The notes under the pieces are model-generated. The model saw only the letters and a program-made list of their open reading frames with translations, was not told the origin of the DNA and ran no database searches. Below, piece after piece: positions 36,447 through 44,509 of a DNA stretch of 64,000 nucleotides. Each line of letters opens with the position of its first letter. Positions within the stretch are counted from its first letter, which is position 1. The stretch lies in NCBI RefSeq assembly GCF_900215625.1, contig NZ_OBEK01000005.1:1-64000 (forward strand). The letters run 5' to 3'. The stretch comes from Terribacillus aidingensis (GTDB taxonomy: Bacteria > Bacillota > Bacilli > Bacillales > Amphibacillaceae). The translations under genes were made by a program, and so were the position numbers.

Positions 36447-37763
36447 TTATAATATTATGGTAAAGCTTGCCCCGCCTAACTTAGATTTACCCGCTTGAAT
36501 GGTACCATTATGCCTTTCCACGATTGCACGGGAAATCGCCAAGCCAAGTCCAGTTTCACCGCCGTCCCCTTTTACAAAACGCTGGAACATATTCGGCAAT
36601 AACTCATCTGAAATCCCTGGACCATCATCTGAAATAGTAATCTCCACACTTCTGATACCGCTTGGCTGTACGGATAGATGAACCTGACTATTGGCGTGGC
36701 GGATGGCATTAGACGTTATATTCATCATTGCCCGAAGCAGCTTCTCTTTATCCCCACTAATTACAATGTCAGAAGGTTTATTGTACGTCATTTTAATATT
36801 TTTGTCGCTTACAAGGGGCAGTGCCCGGTCAATTGTCTGGTTGATAAGCTCTTTGATCTCTACTCGTTCCTCTTTATAAATTCCTTCTTCACTGTCCAGC
36901 TTGGCCAGCAAAATCATCTCGTTTATAAGCTGTTTTAAACGACTGATCTCGGATACAACAACTTCCAATCCGTGCTCCTTATCCTTGCCGGTGAAGACGC
37001 CGTCTTTAATTCCCTCGGCATAGCCTTGAATCGTCATGAGCGGTGTTTTTAATTCATGGCTGGCATTTTGGAAAAATTGGCGCTGTGACGTAATGTAGCG
37101 GTTCAATTCCTTCGCCATCTCAATTGCGCTTTGTTCTACTTCCTTAATTTCACCGCTCGCTTTAACCGATTTAATCTTATCAAATTCACGCCGCTGAATC
37201 TTTTTAAGCTGATATTTTAATTCAGTTAAAGGCCGCACTAAACGCTGTGTTAAGTAGGTGCTGATTAAGATTGCTATCATGACACCGATTAAGAAGACAA
37301 GCAGAATGCGCTGGAAGAAACTTTGCTGTACTTCTTCCAGTTCTCTGATAGGACGAAGAATAACCATATGTTGTTCTGGTCCAACCTTAATTGATTTAAC
37401 AACAAAACTATTTTGCTTATCCTTCCAAATGGTGTTTTCACGCGTAGGAGCCGTATCGTGGTTTTCTGCAAGCCTCTCCGCATCTGACTTTACTAAGTTG
37501 GTATAGGTTACTTCCTCTGCTTGTTCGTCATAAAGAAACATACTAAGATCCAAATTATTTAGCATGGAATCAAGTGCAGGAACAGGGATTTCGTCTATGC
37601 CGCTTATTGTCGTGAGTAAAATCTGTCCGCTTTCCTCCAGTTGTCTCGTCTCATTGGTCACGAGTAAACTTTTCAATTGCGAATACAAAGTTATCGCTGT
37701 GAACCCCATCACAATGATAAGCAAAGTTGTGAAAGCTAGATTTAGTTGTGTTTTCAGCCTCAT
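36447..37763 (-). CDS. cssS: Secretion-stress sensor histidine kinase CssS
   Basis: 438-residue kinase: transmembrane helix 1 (about 8-30), extracytoplasmic sensor (about 31-150), helix 2 (about 151-172), HAMP (about 175-225), HisKA with NASHELKTPLMTIQGYAEG (phospho-His), HATPase_c with N box and GETGLGLAISRAIVERH. It overlaps the regulator gene by 4 nt. The assignment as CssS rests on the partner sequence and the divergent HtrA protease, the arrangement of cssRS-htrB in B. subtilis. Confidence 0.9.
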   Translation of the reverse strand: MRLKTQLNLAFTTLLIIVMGFTAITLYSQLKSLLVTNETRQLEESGQILLTTISGIDEIPVPALDSMLNNLDLSMFLYDEQAEEVTYTNLVKSDAERLAENHDTAPTRENTIWKDKQNSFVVKSIKVGPEQHMVILRPIRELEEVQQSFFQRILLVFLIGVMIAILISTYLTQRLVRPLTELKYQLKKIQRREFDKIKSVKASGEIKEVEQSAIEMAKELNRYITSQRQFFQNASHELKTPLMTIQGYAEGIKDGVFTGKDKEHGLEVVVSEISRLKQLINEMILLAKLDSEEGIYKEERVEIKELINQTIDRALPLVSDKNIKMTYNKPSDIVISGDKEKLLRAMMNITSNAIRHANSQVHLSVQPSGIRSVEITISDDGPGISDELLPNMFQRFVKGDGGETGLGLAISRAIVERHNGTIQAGKSKLGGASFTIIL

Positions 37764-38455
37764 TCTTCATCCATCCTGAACCGGTAGCCAAAGCCCCATA
37801 CCGTTTCAATAGGAATTCCCTCCATCTTTTTGCGAAGCCGTTTTACCAAGTCATCAACAGCACGGTCGCTGCCGAAATAATCTTCTCCCCACACTTGTGT
37901 CAGCAGCTCGTCGCGCGAGAAAGCACGGTTAGGATTTTGAACAAGAATTACGATCATCTCAAATTCTTTTGCAGTTACTTCCACTTCTTCTTCATGCCAG
38001 TAAACACGGCGTTCCCCTAAATGAAGCTGCAAATCGCCTGCTTCTAAATCCATCTGTTTCACTGCTGCCTGCATGTCAGGCTGGGTTTGCGGGTTCCATC
38101 TTTTGAAAAGTCTCTTCACACGTGCAACTAATTCGCGCGGGCTGAAAGGTTTAGTCAGATAATCATCGCCGCCTAGTTCCAAACCAAGGATTCTGTCAAT
38201 TTCTTCATCTTTTGCCGAAATGATAATGATTGGTACCTCGCTTGTCTGGCGTATTTTATTGCATAGTGCATATCCGTCCATACCTGGCAGCATGATGTCC
38301 ATGATCCACATATCCGGAACTTCCTTTTCTGCCAGCTCCAAAGCCAGTTCAGCTGTCTCGGCTACACTGATTCGGTAGCCCTCCTTTTTTAAGTACGCTT
38401 CTACTATATTTCGTATATTAGGATCGTCTTCTACAACGATAATATGATTTAACAA
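37760..38455 (-). CDS. cssR: Secretion-stress response regulator CssR
   Basis: 231-residue OmpR-type regulator: receiver domain with phospho-Asp in WIMDIMLPGMDGY and Lys in YLTKPFSPREL, winged-helix domain ending WGEDYFGSDRAVDDLVKRL, nearly identical in its recognition segment to B. subtilis CssR. It activates htrA/htrB when misfolded secreted proteins accumulate. TTG start with AAGGAG 9 nt upstream. Confidence 0.93.
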   Translation of the reverse strand: MLNHIIVVEDDPNIRNIVEAYLKKEGYRISVAETAELALELAEKEVPDMWIMDIMLPGMDGYALCNKIRQTSEVPIIIISAKDEEIDRILGLELGGDDYLTKPFSPRELVARVKRLFKRWNPQTQPDMQAAVKQMDLEAGDLQLHLGERRVYWHEEEVEVTAKEFEMIVILVQNPNRAFSRDELLTQVWGEDYFGSDRAVDDLVKRLRKKMEGIPIETVWGFGYRFRMDEE

Positions 38456-38633
38456 ATGCTCGTACTCCTTTCTTCTCTATCGTTATTTTCCCATAAATCT
38501 GCGAAAAGAAAAGCCTTTCTCTTTGATTTATCTATTCCACATATTTTACATAATTGCTCCAAATAAATCCCAAAGCATGGCAGTAGAATAGGTAGTATAG
38601 AAAAACGCAAACAACATGAAAGAGGTGTCTTAT

Positions 38634-40019
38634 ATGAATAGAGATAACGACAAGCAATACGATGAATATCCAGAGGAGCCGCGGTATGATGCTTATAACG
38701 AACAGGGTCCTTCGTATACAGATGAAAACAGAAGATCTGAACAAAAAGAAGAAACGCCAGCTTACGGACATGCCATTCAAATAGATGAGCCAGTGAAACA
38801 GCCCCAGCAGCCTAAACAGAATGGCAAGGGCTGGACCAGTTTTATCAGTGGTATTGCTGGTGGTATTTTAGTACTTGCAATTGTCGCTGTCCTTGTATTC
38901 ACAAATGTTATTTCGTTTAATTCTGACGCAGCAAGTCCTTCAACGATGGGGACAGACAATATATCAACCACTACATCCACTAATAAAACATTAGCAACAG
39001 AAACTAGCACAAAAAATCTAACTTCCGCCATTCAAAGTGCTTCTGCAGCAGTAGTGGGCGTAGAGAACTTGCAGCAAGCAGATTTATTCTCTGAATCACA
39101 GGAAGCAGGTTCTGGCTCAGGTGTTATTTATAAAAAAGAAGACGGAAAAGCGTACGTTGTAACGAACAACCACGTTGTCGAAGGTGCTTCCAGCTTGGAA
39201 GTAACATTAGCTAGCGGACAAACAGAGAAAGCCACATTGCTTGGCACAGATGAAATTAGTGATTTAGCTGTACTCGAAATTGATGGAACAAATGTTGATA
39301 CAGTGGCTACATTTGGTACTTCAGATGATTTAACTGTTGGTCAGCAAGCTATCGCAATTGGTAATCCGCTCGGATCGGAATTTGCTGGTTCCGTAACCCA
39401 AGGTATCATCAGCGGTCTAGATCGTTCTGTTGCTGTTGATTCTAATAATGACGGAACAGAAGACTGGGTCTCGGAAGTACTGCAAACAGATGCGGCAATC
39501 AACCCTGGTAACAGTGGCGGAGCACTAATAAATGCCAATGGCGAGGTGATTGGTATTAACTCTATGAAGATTGCGCAAGAAGAAGTAGAGGGTATTGGTT
39601 TTGCCATTCCAATTGATGCAGCAAAGCCACTCATTAACCAGTTAGAAACATCCGGTAAAGTGGAGCGTCCTTATATCGGTATTGGCGCTGTCAGCTTGGA
39701 TCAAGTACCGCAGGCTAGCAAGCAGCGAACATTGAACTTACCAGACGATGTAACAGCAGGTGTCGTGCTTGCACAAGTAGTAGAAGGTTCAGCAGCTGCA
39801 GACGCAGGACTTGAGCAATATGATGTTATCACGAAAATTGACGACCAAAATATTACTAGCATGGTTGATTTGCGTTCGTACCTTTATTCTGACAAACAAA
39901 TCGGTGATGAAGTGAACGTGACTTATTATCGAGATGGCAGCAAAGAAACAGCGAAACTTACACTAACAAAAGAGCAAGCGACAGAAGTCACTAATTCTGC
40001 CGATCAACAACAACAATAA
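38634..40019 (+). CDS. HtrA/DegP-type membrane-anchored serine protease
   Basis: 461-residue quality-control protease. Acidic cytoplasmic N-terminus (about 1-62), one transmembrane helix (about 65-85), trypsin-like domain with His in NNHVVEG, Asp in ISDLAVLEIDG and Ser in NPGNSGGALIN, then one PDZ domain (about 345-440). It acts on misfolded exported proteins outside the membrane. It is divergent from cssRS, so it most likely is the CssR target HtrB (YvtA) or HtrA. Start at 38634 follows AGGTG; six earlier codons are excluded. Confidence 0.95.
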   Translation: MNRDNDKQYDEYPEEPRYDAYNEQGPSYTDENRRSEQKEETPAYGHAIQIDEPVKQPQQPKQNGKGWTSFISGIAGGILVLAIVAVLVFTNVISFNSDAASPSTMGTDNISTTTSTNKTLATETSTKNLTSAIQSASAAVVGVENLQQADLFSESQEAGSGSGVIYKKEDGKAYVVTNNHVVEGASSLEVTLASGQTEKATLLGTDEISDLAVLEIDGTNVDTVATFGTSDDLTVGQQAIAIGNPLGSEFAGSVTQGIISGLDRSVAVDSNNDGTEDWVSEVLQTDAAINPGNSGGALINANGEVIGINSMKIAQEEVEGIGFAIPIDAAKPLINQLETSGKVERPYIGIGAVSLDQVPQASKQRTLNLPDDVTAGVVLAQVVEGSAAADAGLEQYDVITKIDDQNITSMVDLRSYLYSDKQIGDEVNVTYYRDGSKETAKLTLTKEQATEVTNSADQQQQ

Positions 40020-40125
40020 GCACAGCTTATTGATTAAATAAATTACGGCCGTATCCTACAAAGTTAAAAACATGATATCCCCAAAATGTCATACTAGCGG
40101 CCCTGGGCTTTGCCCCACCTTTCCA

Positions 40126-40160
40126 ATAAAAAGCGATCATCCTGGATGATCGCTTTTTAT
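40126..40160 (+). terminator. Terminator of the HtrA gene
   Basis: AAAAAGCGATCATCC / GGATGATCGCTTTTT, a near-perfect stem with 1-nt centre and T-rich tail, 107 nt after the stop codon. Confidence 0.85.
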
Positions 40161-40186
40161 TATATCTAACATGGAGGTGGGATAAA

Positions 40187-40615
40187 GTGGTTGAAAAGTA
40201 CTTGCATATATCATTCGATATAAACAAGGTCGTTACCAGCCGCTCGTGCATATGTATTAAGATATACCTCAAGCAGGTTTACAAGTCCCCGGTAGTACCG
40301 TAGACCCTGGAGAAGACTGCCAATGCTTCGCATCGGGAGATAGAGCAAGAGTCTGGATTACCACACCTATCTTCAGAGCGGTTAATCACCAGTAAACCTT
40401 ATCTGCATCCAGACAAACAAGAGCTGCAGGTGCGGCACTTTTTCTTGCTAGAAACAAAACAGCAGCTCCCTGCTGTATGGAAACATCGAGTAGTTAGAAA
40501 TGGATTAGATTGCGGATTAGTATTTTGCTATACATAGTACGATCTTCATGCAGTCCCATCGTTAGCCGCTTCACAGGATGAAGCTCTTCCCTCTTATAAA
40601 AAATTATTAACCTGA
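40187..40615 (+). pseudogene. Nudix hydrolase pseudogene
   Basis: Joined frames give a Nudix protein: GTG start at 40187 with GGAGG 9 nt upstream, then LAYIIRYKQGRYQPLVHMY, stop TAA (40258-40260), DIPQAGLQVPGSTVDPGED, a frame change near 40320, ASHREIEQESGL (the Nudix box REUxEExGU), SSERLITSKPYLHPDKQEL, stop TAG at 40535-40537 (expected Trp before YDLHAVPSL) and a final TGA at 40613. A further frame change is needed near 40196. At least four lesions mean the gene is dead. The most similar living relatives would be Nudix proteins with the DIPEAGLQVPAGTV signature. Confidence 0.8.
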
Positions 40616-40692
40616 TTCTATGCAATATCTGTCACAGATCATGCTCCCGCCCAATACATTATAAACAGACATTACATAAAGGAGCATGGTCG

Positions 40693-42243
40693 ATGACGAA
40701 CGTATTAATTGGTACTACAGTAAAGCAAGACCCTGACATATTGTCTGCCTACCTAGATTCTCTCCGTGACCTTCAAACAAATGACATGTCAATTGCTTAT
40801 TGTTTCGTAGACGATAACGATAACCATGAATCAAGCATGCTGCTCGCTAATTTTGCCAAGGAAAAGACGGCTGCCATTCTTCCATCCGAAGGAACTGACA
40901 CCTACTTGAAAGATGAACATACACATTATTGGACAGAATCACTTATCTGGAAAGTAGCTGCATGGAAAAATCAAATTATCTTGTTTGCATTAGAGCAGCA
41001 ATATGATTATGTATTTTTCGTTGACTCAGATCTTATTTTGCACCCTGCCACATTGAATCAGCTGCTTGCTAGTGAAAAAGAAATTATCTCGTGTGTCTTT
41101 TGGACCCAATGGCAGCCTGGAACACAAGCGCTGCCGCAAGTCTGGCTGAAAGATGAATATGATCAATTCGCTCATACTCGCGGAGAATCGCTGTCGGTTG
41201 AAGAACGGGCAGAAAGACATCAAGCTTTCCTCCGTCAAATGCAAGAACCCGGTGTATATGAAGTGGGCGGCTTAGGGGCTTGCACATTAATCAGCAGAAA
41301 TGCTTTAGAAAAAGGAGTCCATTTCGGCGAAATCCCCAATCTTTCGTTCTGGGGAGAAGATCGGCATTTTTGTATTCGCGCTGCTGCACTCGGCCTCTCT
41401 CTCTTTGTTGATACCCATTATCCAGCATTTCACCTTTATCGGAAAACAGATTTAGCAAAGCTTCCTGCTTATAATTGGGAAAAAAATTGGCCTGGTTTTG
41501 CCCAACGCAACTCAAAAGCACGCGATAATACACTTACCTTATCCATGATTGTTAAGAATGAAGCAGGACGCTATCTGGAGTCTGTTTTGCAAAGTTGTTT
41601 ACCTGCTGTGGATCAAGCAGTCATCATTGATGATCACAGTACGGATAACACAAGAGAGATTTGCCAAACACTTTGCGCAGCCTATAATGTCCCGCTTAAG
41701 CTGATTGAAAACACCACGTCCAGCTTCTCGAATGAAATCGAACTTCGCAAACAGCAATGGCTGGAAACAATTGCTGAAGAGCCTGACTGGATTCTAAATT
41801 TAGATGCGGACGAAGTGCTGGAAAATGCCTTTTTAACAGAAAAAGACCGGCTCTTAAACCAAGCCGATCTGGATCTTTATTCATTTCGTCTATTCGATTT
41901 TTGGGATGAAAATCATTACCGCGAGGATACTTATTGGCAGGCTCACCGTTTTTATCGCCCTTTCCTGCTTCGCTATCAGCCTGCCTTTCCATATGAATGG
42001 CTGGAAACACCCGTTCATTGCGGCCGGTTTCCAGCAAACATTTTTAATCTGCCCAATGGTATTAGTGATTTACGGGTAAAGCATTTTGGCTGGGCAAACG
42101 AGATGGATCGAAAACGAAAATATGAACGCTATCAGCAGCAGGATCCGCATGCTGTGTATGGTCAGGAGGCACAATATGAAAGCATCTTAGATGCTAATCC
42201 CACTTTAATCAGATGGACGGAGGTTTCTTCTTTCGAAAAATAG
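40693..42243 (+). CDS. Two-domain glycosyltransferase (GT-A folds in tandem)
   Basis: 516-residue protein with two glycosyltransferase-like modules. The N-terminal one (about 1-265) has a DSD motif (YVFFVDSDLILH) and GGLGACTLIS; the C-terminal one (about 275-510) is a classical family 2 domain starting LSMIVKNEAGRYLESVL with DDHSTDNT and the DAD motif LNLDADEVLEN. No membrane segment. Acceptor and sugar are unknown. GGAG lies 8 nt before the ATG. Its 3' end overlaps the convergent methyltransferase gene by 35 nt. Confidence 0.82.
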   Translation: MTNVLIGTTVKQDPDILSAYLDSLRDLQTNDMSIAYCFVDDNDNHESSMLLANFAKEKTAAILPSEGTDTYLKDEHTHYWTESLIWKVAAWKNQIILFALEQQYDYVFFVDSDLILHPATLNQLLASEKEIISCVFWTQWQPGTQALPQVWLKDEYDQFAHTRGESLSVEERAERHQAFLRQMQEPGVYEVGGLGACTLISRNALEKGVHFGEIPNLSFWGEDRHFCIRAAALGLSLFVDTHYPAFHLYRKTDLAKLPAYNWEKNWPGFAQRNSKARDNTLTLSMIVKNEAGRYLESVLQSCLPAVDQAVIIDDHSTDNTREICQTLCAAYNVPLKLIENTTSSFSNEIELRKQQWLETIAEEPDWILNLDADEVLENAFLTEKDRLLNQADLDLYSFRLFDFWDENHYREDTYWQAHRFYRPFLLRYQPAFPYEWLETPVHCGRFPANIFNLPNGISDLRVKHFGWANEMDRKRKYERYQQQDPHAVYGQEAQYESILDANPTLIRWTEVSSFEK

Positions 42244-42877
42244 CACGAAAACAATAAAGTCGTCCCCATTGATCATCAAACAGGGCATTTGCCGGCAGTT
42301 CGGTCTGAATATCGCCAGCGTATTCCAAGCCGGCAAGTTCGGCTAATGTTTCCAAAACTTTTAAATCAACTGTTGGATAATCGAACGTTAATATAACTAG
42401 ACCTCCCGGCTTTAAGGTACGGCTAAATTGCTCCCACGCACGCTTCTGTACACTCACGTCCAAATGTTCTATTACCGAAATACAGAATATCTTATCAAAA
42501 AGGGCATCTTCGTATGGCAACGCGGTCAGATCTGCTGCGGAGCGGTGAATTTTTTGAAGCAGTTCTGCTGGTAATCGCGTTGCTTCTTCTTTTCCAAAAT
42601 CCCTGCTTATGTCTTCCAGAATGGCCTGATCATCCATAATTCTTGCATCTATATCGCATGCATAGACTGCCTGGGCGGTGGTCGCCAAGTGAAATTTAAA
42701 TGGATGACTAATTCCCGAGGCAGCATCCAGTACAGTATCCCCTGCCTCTGCGAACGAAGCTGCCCATTTATATTCATAACCGCGACTCCACCAAGCATCC
42801 GGTAATTTCAGCACAAAATCGCGCGCTGCACGATCCTCACGTGTGAAAAATCTCGAAGTCCATGCTTCTGTCAACAT
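42209..42877 (-). CDS. Class I SAM-dependent methyltransferase
   Basis: 222-residue methyltransferase with motif I region TVLDAASGISHPFKF (a variant of GxGxG), acidic VYACDIDARI, motif IV-like KIFCISVIEHLD and LKPGGLVILTFDYP. Substrate unknown. It is convergent with, and overlaps by 35 nt, the double glycosyltransferase, which suggests but does not prove a joint role in modifying a glycan or peptide. The ATG follows AAAGGGG. Confidence 0.8.
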   Translation of the reverse strand: MLTEAWTSRFFTREDRAARDFVLKLPDAWWSRGYEYKWAASFAEAGDTVLDAASGISHPFKFHLATTAQAVYACDIDARIMDDQAILEDISRDFGKEEATRLPAELLQKIHRSAADLTALPYEDALFDKIFCISVIEHLDVSVQKRAWEQFSRTLKPGGLVILTFDYPTVDLKVLETLAELAGLEYAGDIQTELPANALFDDQWGRLYCFRAIFRKKKPPSI

Positions 42878-42960
42878 GCTTCATCCCCTTTAAATTTAGA
42901 ATACAGTACATTTAGTACAACGTATTCCGCTGGATAAGCATGTATGCCCGCTTTCTAATA

Positions 42961-43001
42961 GACAGCAAAAGCCGGGCAACTTCCGCCCGGCTTTTGCTGT
43001 C
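42961..43001. terminator. Bidirectional terminator, 17-bp perfect inverted repeat
   Basis: GACAGCAAAAGCCGGGC is repeated in inverted orientation around a 7-nt loop. It follows the yteA stop; the T runs are inside the stem. Confidence 0.75.
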
Positions 43002-43004
43002 TAT

Positions 43005-43718
43005 TTATTCATCATATAAAATAGATTTTACATCTGCATCATCCAAATAGTCTTCATAGTTTTCATGATCTTCGTTAACACCATCATATTTTCCATGCAT
43101 ATCGGCAATTAGGAAATTTTCTATATCCTCCGCTCCGCCTACTTCTTCACCGGAATTCACTGCCATATACTCATAGTCCTTCTCTGAGTTAACAAAATCA
43201 GAAGGTGTTTCAGACGAGCCGTATGCTTGCAATTCCTGCAGCGTATCTTCTCCATCGTAAAAATTATGCTCCGAGTCTTCCTCGTCATCTTTTCCTTCTA
43301 AATCCTCCAAACGCGGATGAATGACCGCTTCTTCTGCCGGCCGGTCATGCAACGTCATTTGCTGCGGCTTGAACTCTACAAGCGTTTCCGCTGTCGGCAT
43401 GGCAAGCAGACGTTCATCAGGTATTGGCTTCCCTGACTTTTGACAGATGCCGTAGGTGCCCTTCTCCATTCTTTCCAGCGCTGCTTCTATATCCTGCTGT
43501 TCTTGCTCCAAGTGGTCATTTAACGCAATGTCTTTCTCTCTTTCGAATAATTCCGTTGCTGTATCTCCTGGATGATTATCATAATTGCTCAGTTCACCTA
43601 CTGCATCCTTGTTATACGACATTTCGACACCAAAGTGGTCCTTCAATGTTTGTTTTAATTCTTGCAGCCGCTTTTCCAGCATCTCTTTACAAGCATTAAG
43701 TGTTTCTGGTCTGACCAT
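43005..43718 (-). CDS. yteA: YteA family protein (DksA/TraR-like)
   Basis: 237-residue protein: coiled-coil N-terminus (about 1-85), a DksA/TraR-type segment GTYGICQKSGKPIPDERL with only one of the four zinc-ligand cysteines left, and a long acidic C-terminus (DDEEDSEHNFYDGED, SILYDE). Matches the YteA sporulation-associated family, in which the zinc finger is degenerate. Function is not established. Start ATG after GGAGGG. Confidence 0.8.
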   Translation of the reverse strand: MVRPETLNACKEMLEKRLQELKQTLKDHFGVEMSYNKDAVGELSNYDNHPGDTATELFEREKDIALNDHLEQEQQDIEAALERMEKGTYGICQKSGKPIPDERLLAMPTAETLVEFKPQQMTLHDRPAEEAVIHPRLEDLEGKDDEEDSEHNFYDGEDTLQELQAYGSSETPSDFVNSEKDYEYMAVNSGEEVGGAEDIENFLIADMHGKYDGVNEDHENYEDYLDDADVKSILYDE

Positions 43719-43825
43719 GTTTTTCCCTCCAGTTTCTTTCTTAACTGTGTGTTAGTATGTGACAGAAAACATATCTCTATTAAATATGCAGTTATTGTAT
43801 AATCAAGAAAATGGAGGGATGATGC

Positions 43826-44491
43826 ATGCTGAAGCGAAGACTGTACTTACTTGGAGGAAATACTTCTCAAAGAGAAGCGAATGTCCATTTTAGCAGAGCA
43901 GCCGGCGGAAGAAATGCCAAAATCACACTGTTGCTAGTCTACCGAGAAGGTTGGGAAAACTTTCTGCAGCACTATACAAAACACTGGTTGGATCAAGGTG
44001 TGCTCGAGCGCAATATCTCGGTTATTATTCCAAATGAGAAAGGCACGTTAGACGCTAATGCAGCGGCGCAGCAACTAGCAGCTGCTACTGGCATTTTTAT
44101 CGGAGGCGGTCATTCTGAAACATACTATACACATTATACAAAGCAGCCGTTCAAGCAGCTTATAAAAGACAAATATGCAGCTGGTGTTCCTGTCGCCGGC
44201 AATAGTGCAGGAGCGCTTCTGATGCCGGACACCGTTCTTCTCTCTCCTCATGATACGGATAATCAACAAGCATGGAGCGGACCAGGACTCGGCTTGCTGC
44301 ATAACCAGCTGAACAGCGTCCATTTCTCACAATGGCAAGATGAAAACCATCTTATAACTGGTTTACAGCGGAATCAAGTGCCTTACGGATACGGCATTGA
44401 TGAAGATGCCTGCCTTTATTTCGAGAACGAGCAGCCCACTGCGGTATTTGGTACGGAACAAGTAAAACGCATAGAAAAAGGGACCCTGTAA
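43826..44491 (+). CDS. Peptidase S51 family protein (cyanophycinase/peptidase E-like)
   Basis: 221-residue protein with YLLGGNTSQREA, FIGGGHSETYY and the nucleophile segment VAGNSAGALLMP (Ser about 131), the pattern of the S51 family (peptidase E, cyanophycinase), glutamine-amidotransferase-like fold. The substrate is unknown. GGAGG lies 8 nt before the ATG. Its last codons form one side of the terminator shared with the convergent reductase gene. Confidence 0.85.
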   Translation: MLKRRLYLLGGNTSQREANVHFSRAAGGRNAKITLLLVYREGWENFLQHYTKHWLDQGVLERNISVIIPNEKGTLDANAAAQQLAAATGIFIGGGHSETYYTHYTKQPFKQLIKDKYAAGVPVAGNSAGALLMPDTVLLSPHDTDNQQAWSGPGLGLLHNQLNSVHFSQWQDENHLITGLQRNQVPYGYGIDEDACLYFENEQPTAVFGTEQVKRIEKGTL

Positions 44492-44505
44492 AATAGGGTC
44501 CCTTT
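44476..44505. terminator. Bidirectional terminator, S51 peptidase / ribonucleotide reductase
   Basis: AAAAGGGACCCT / AGGGTCCCTTTT perfect 12-bp stem with 6-nt loop, overlapping the stop of the plus-strand gene and starting 5 nt after the minus-strand stop. Confidence 0.92.
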
Positions 44506-44509
44506 TGTA

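Noticed and set aside
43005-43718. YteA as a functional zinc-binding DksA
   Set aside because: Three of the four zinc ligands are missing, so a DksA-like role through zinc is not supported.
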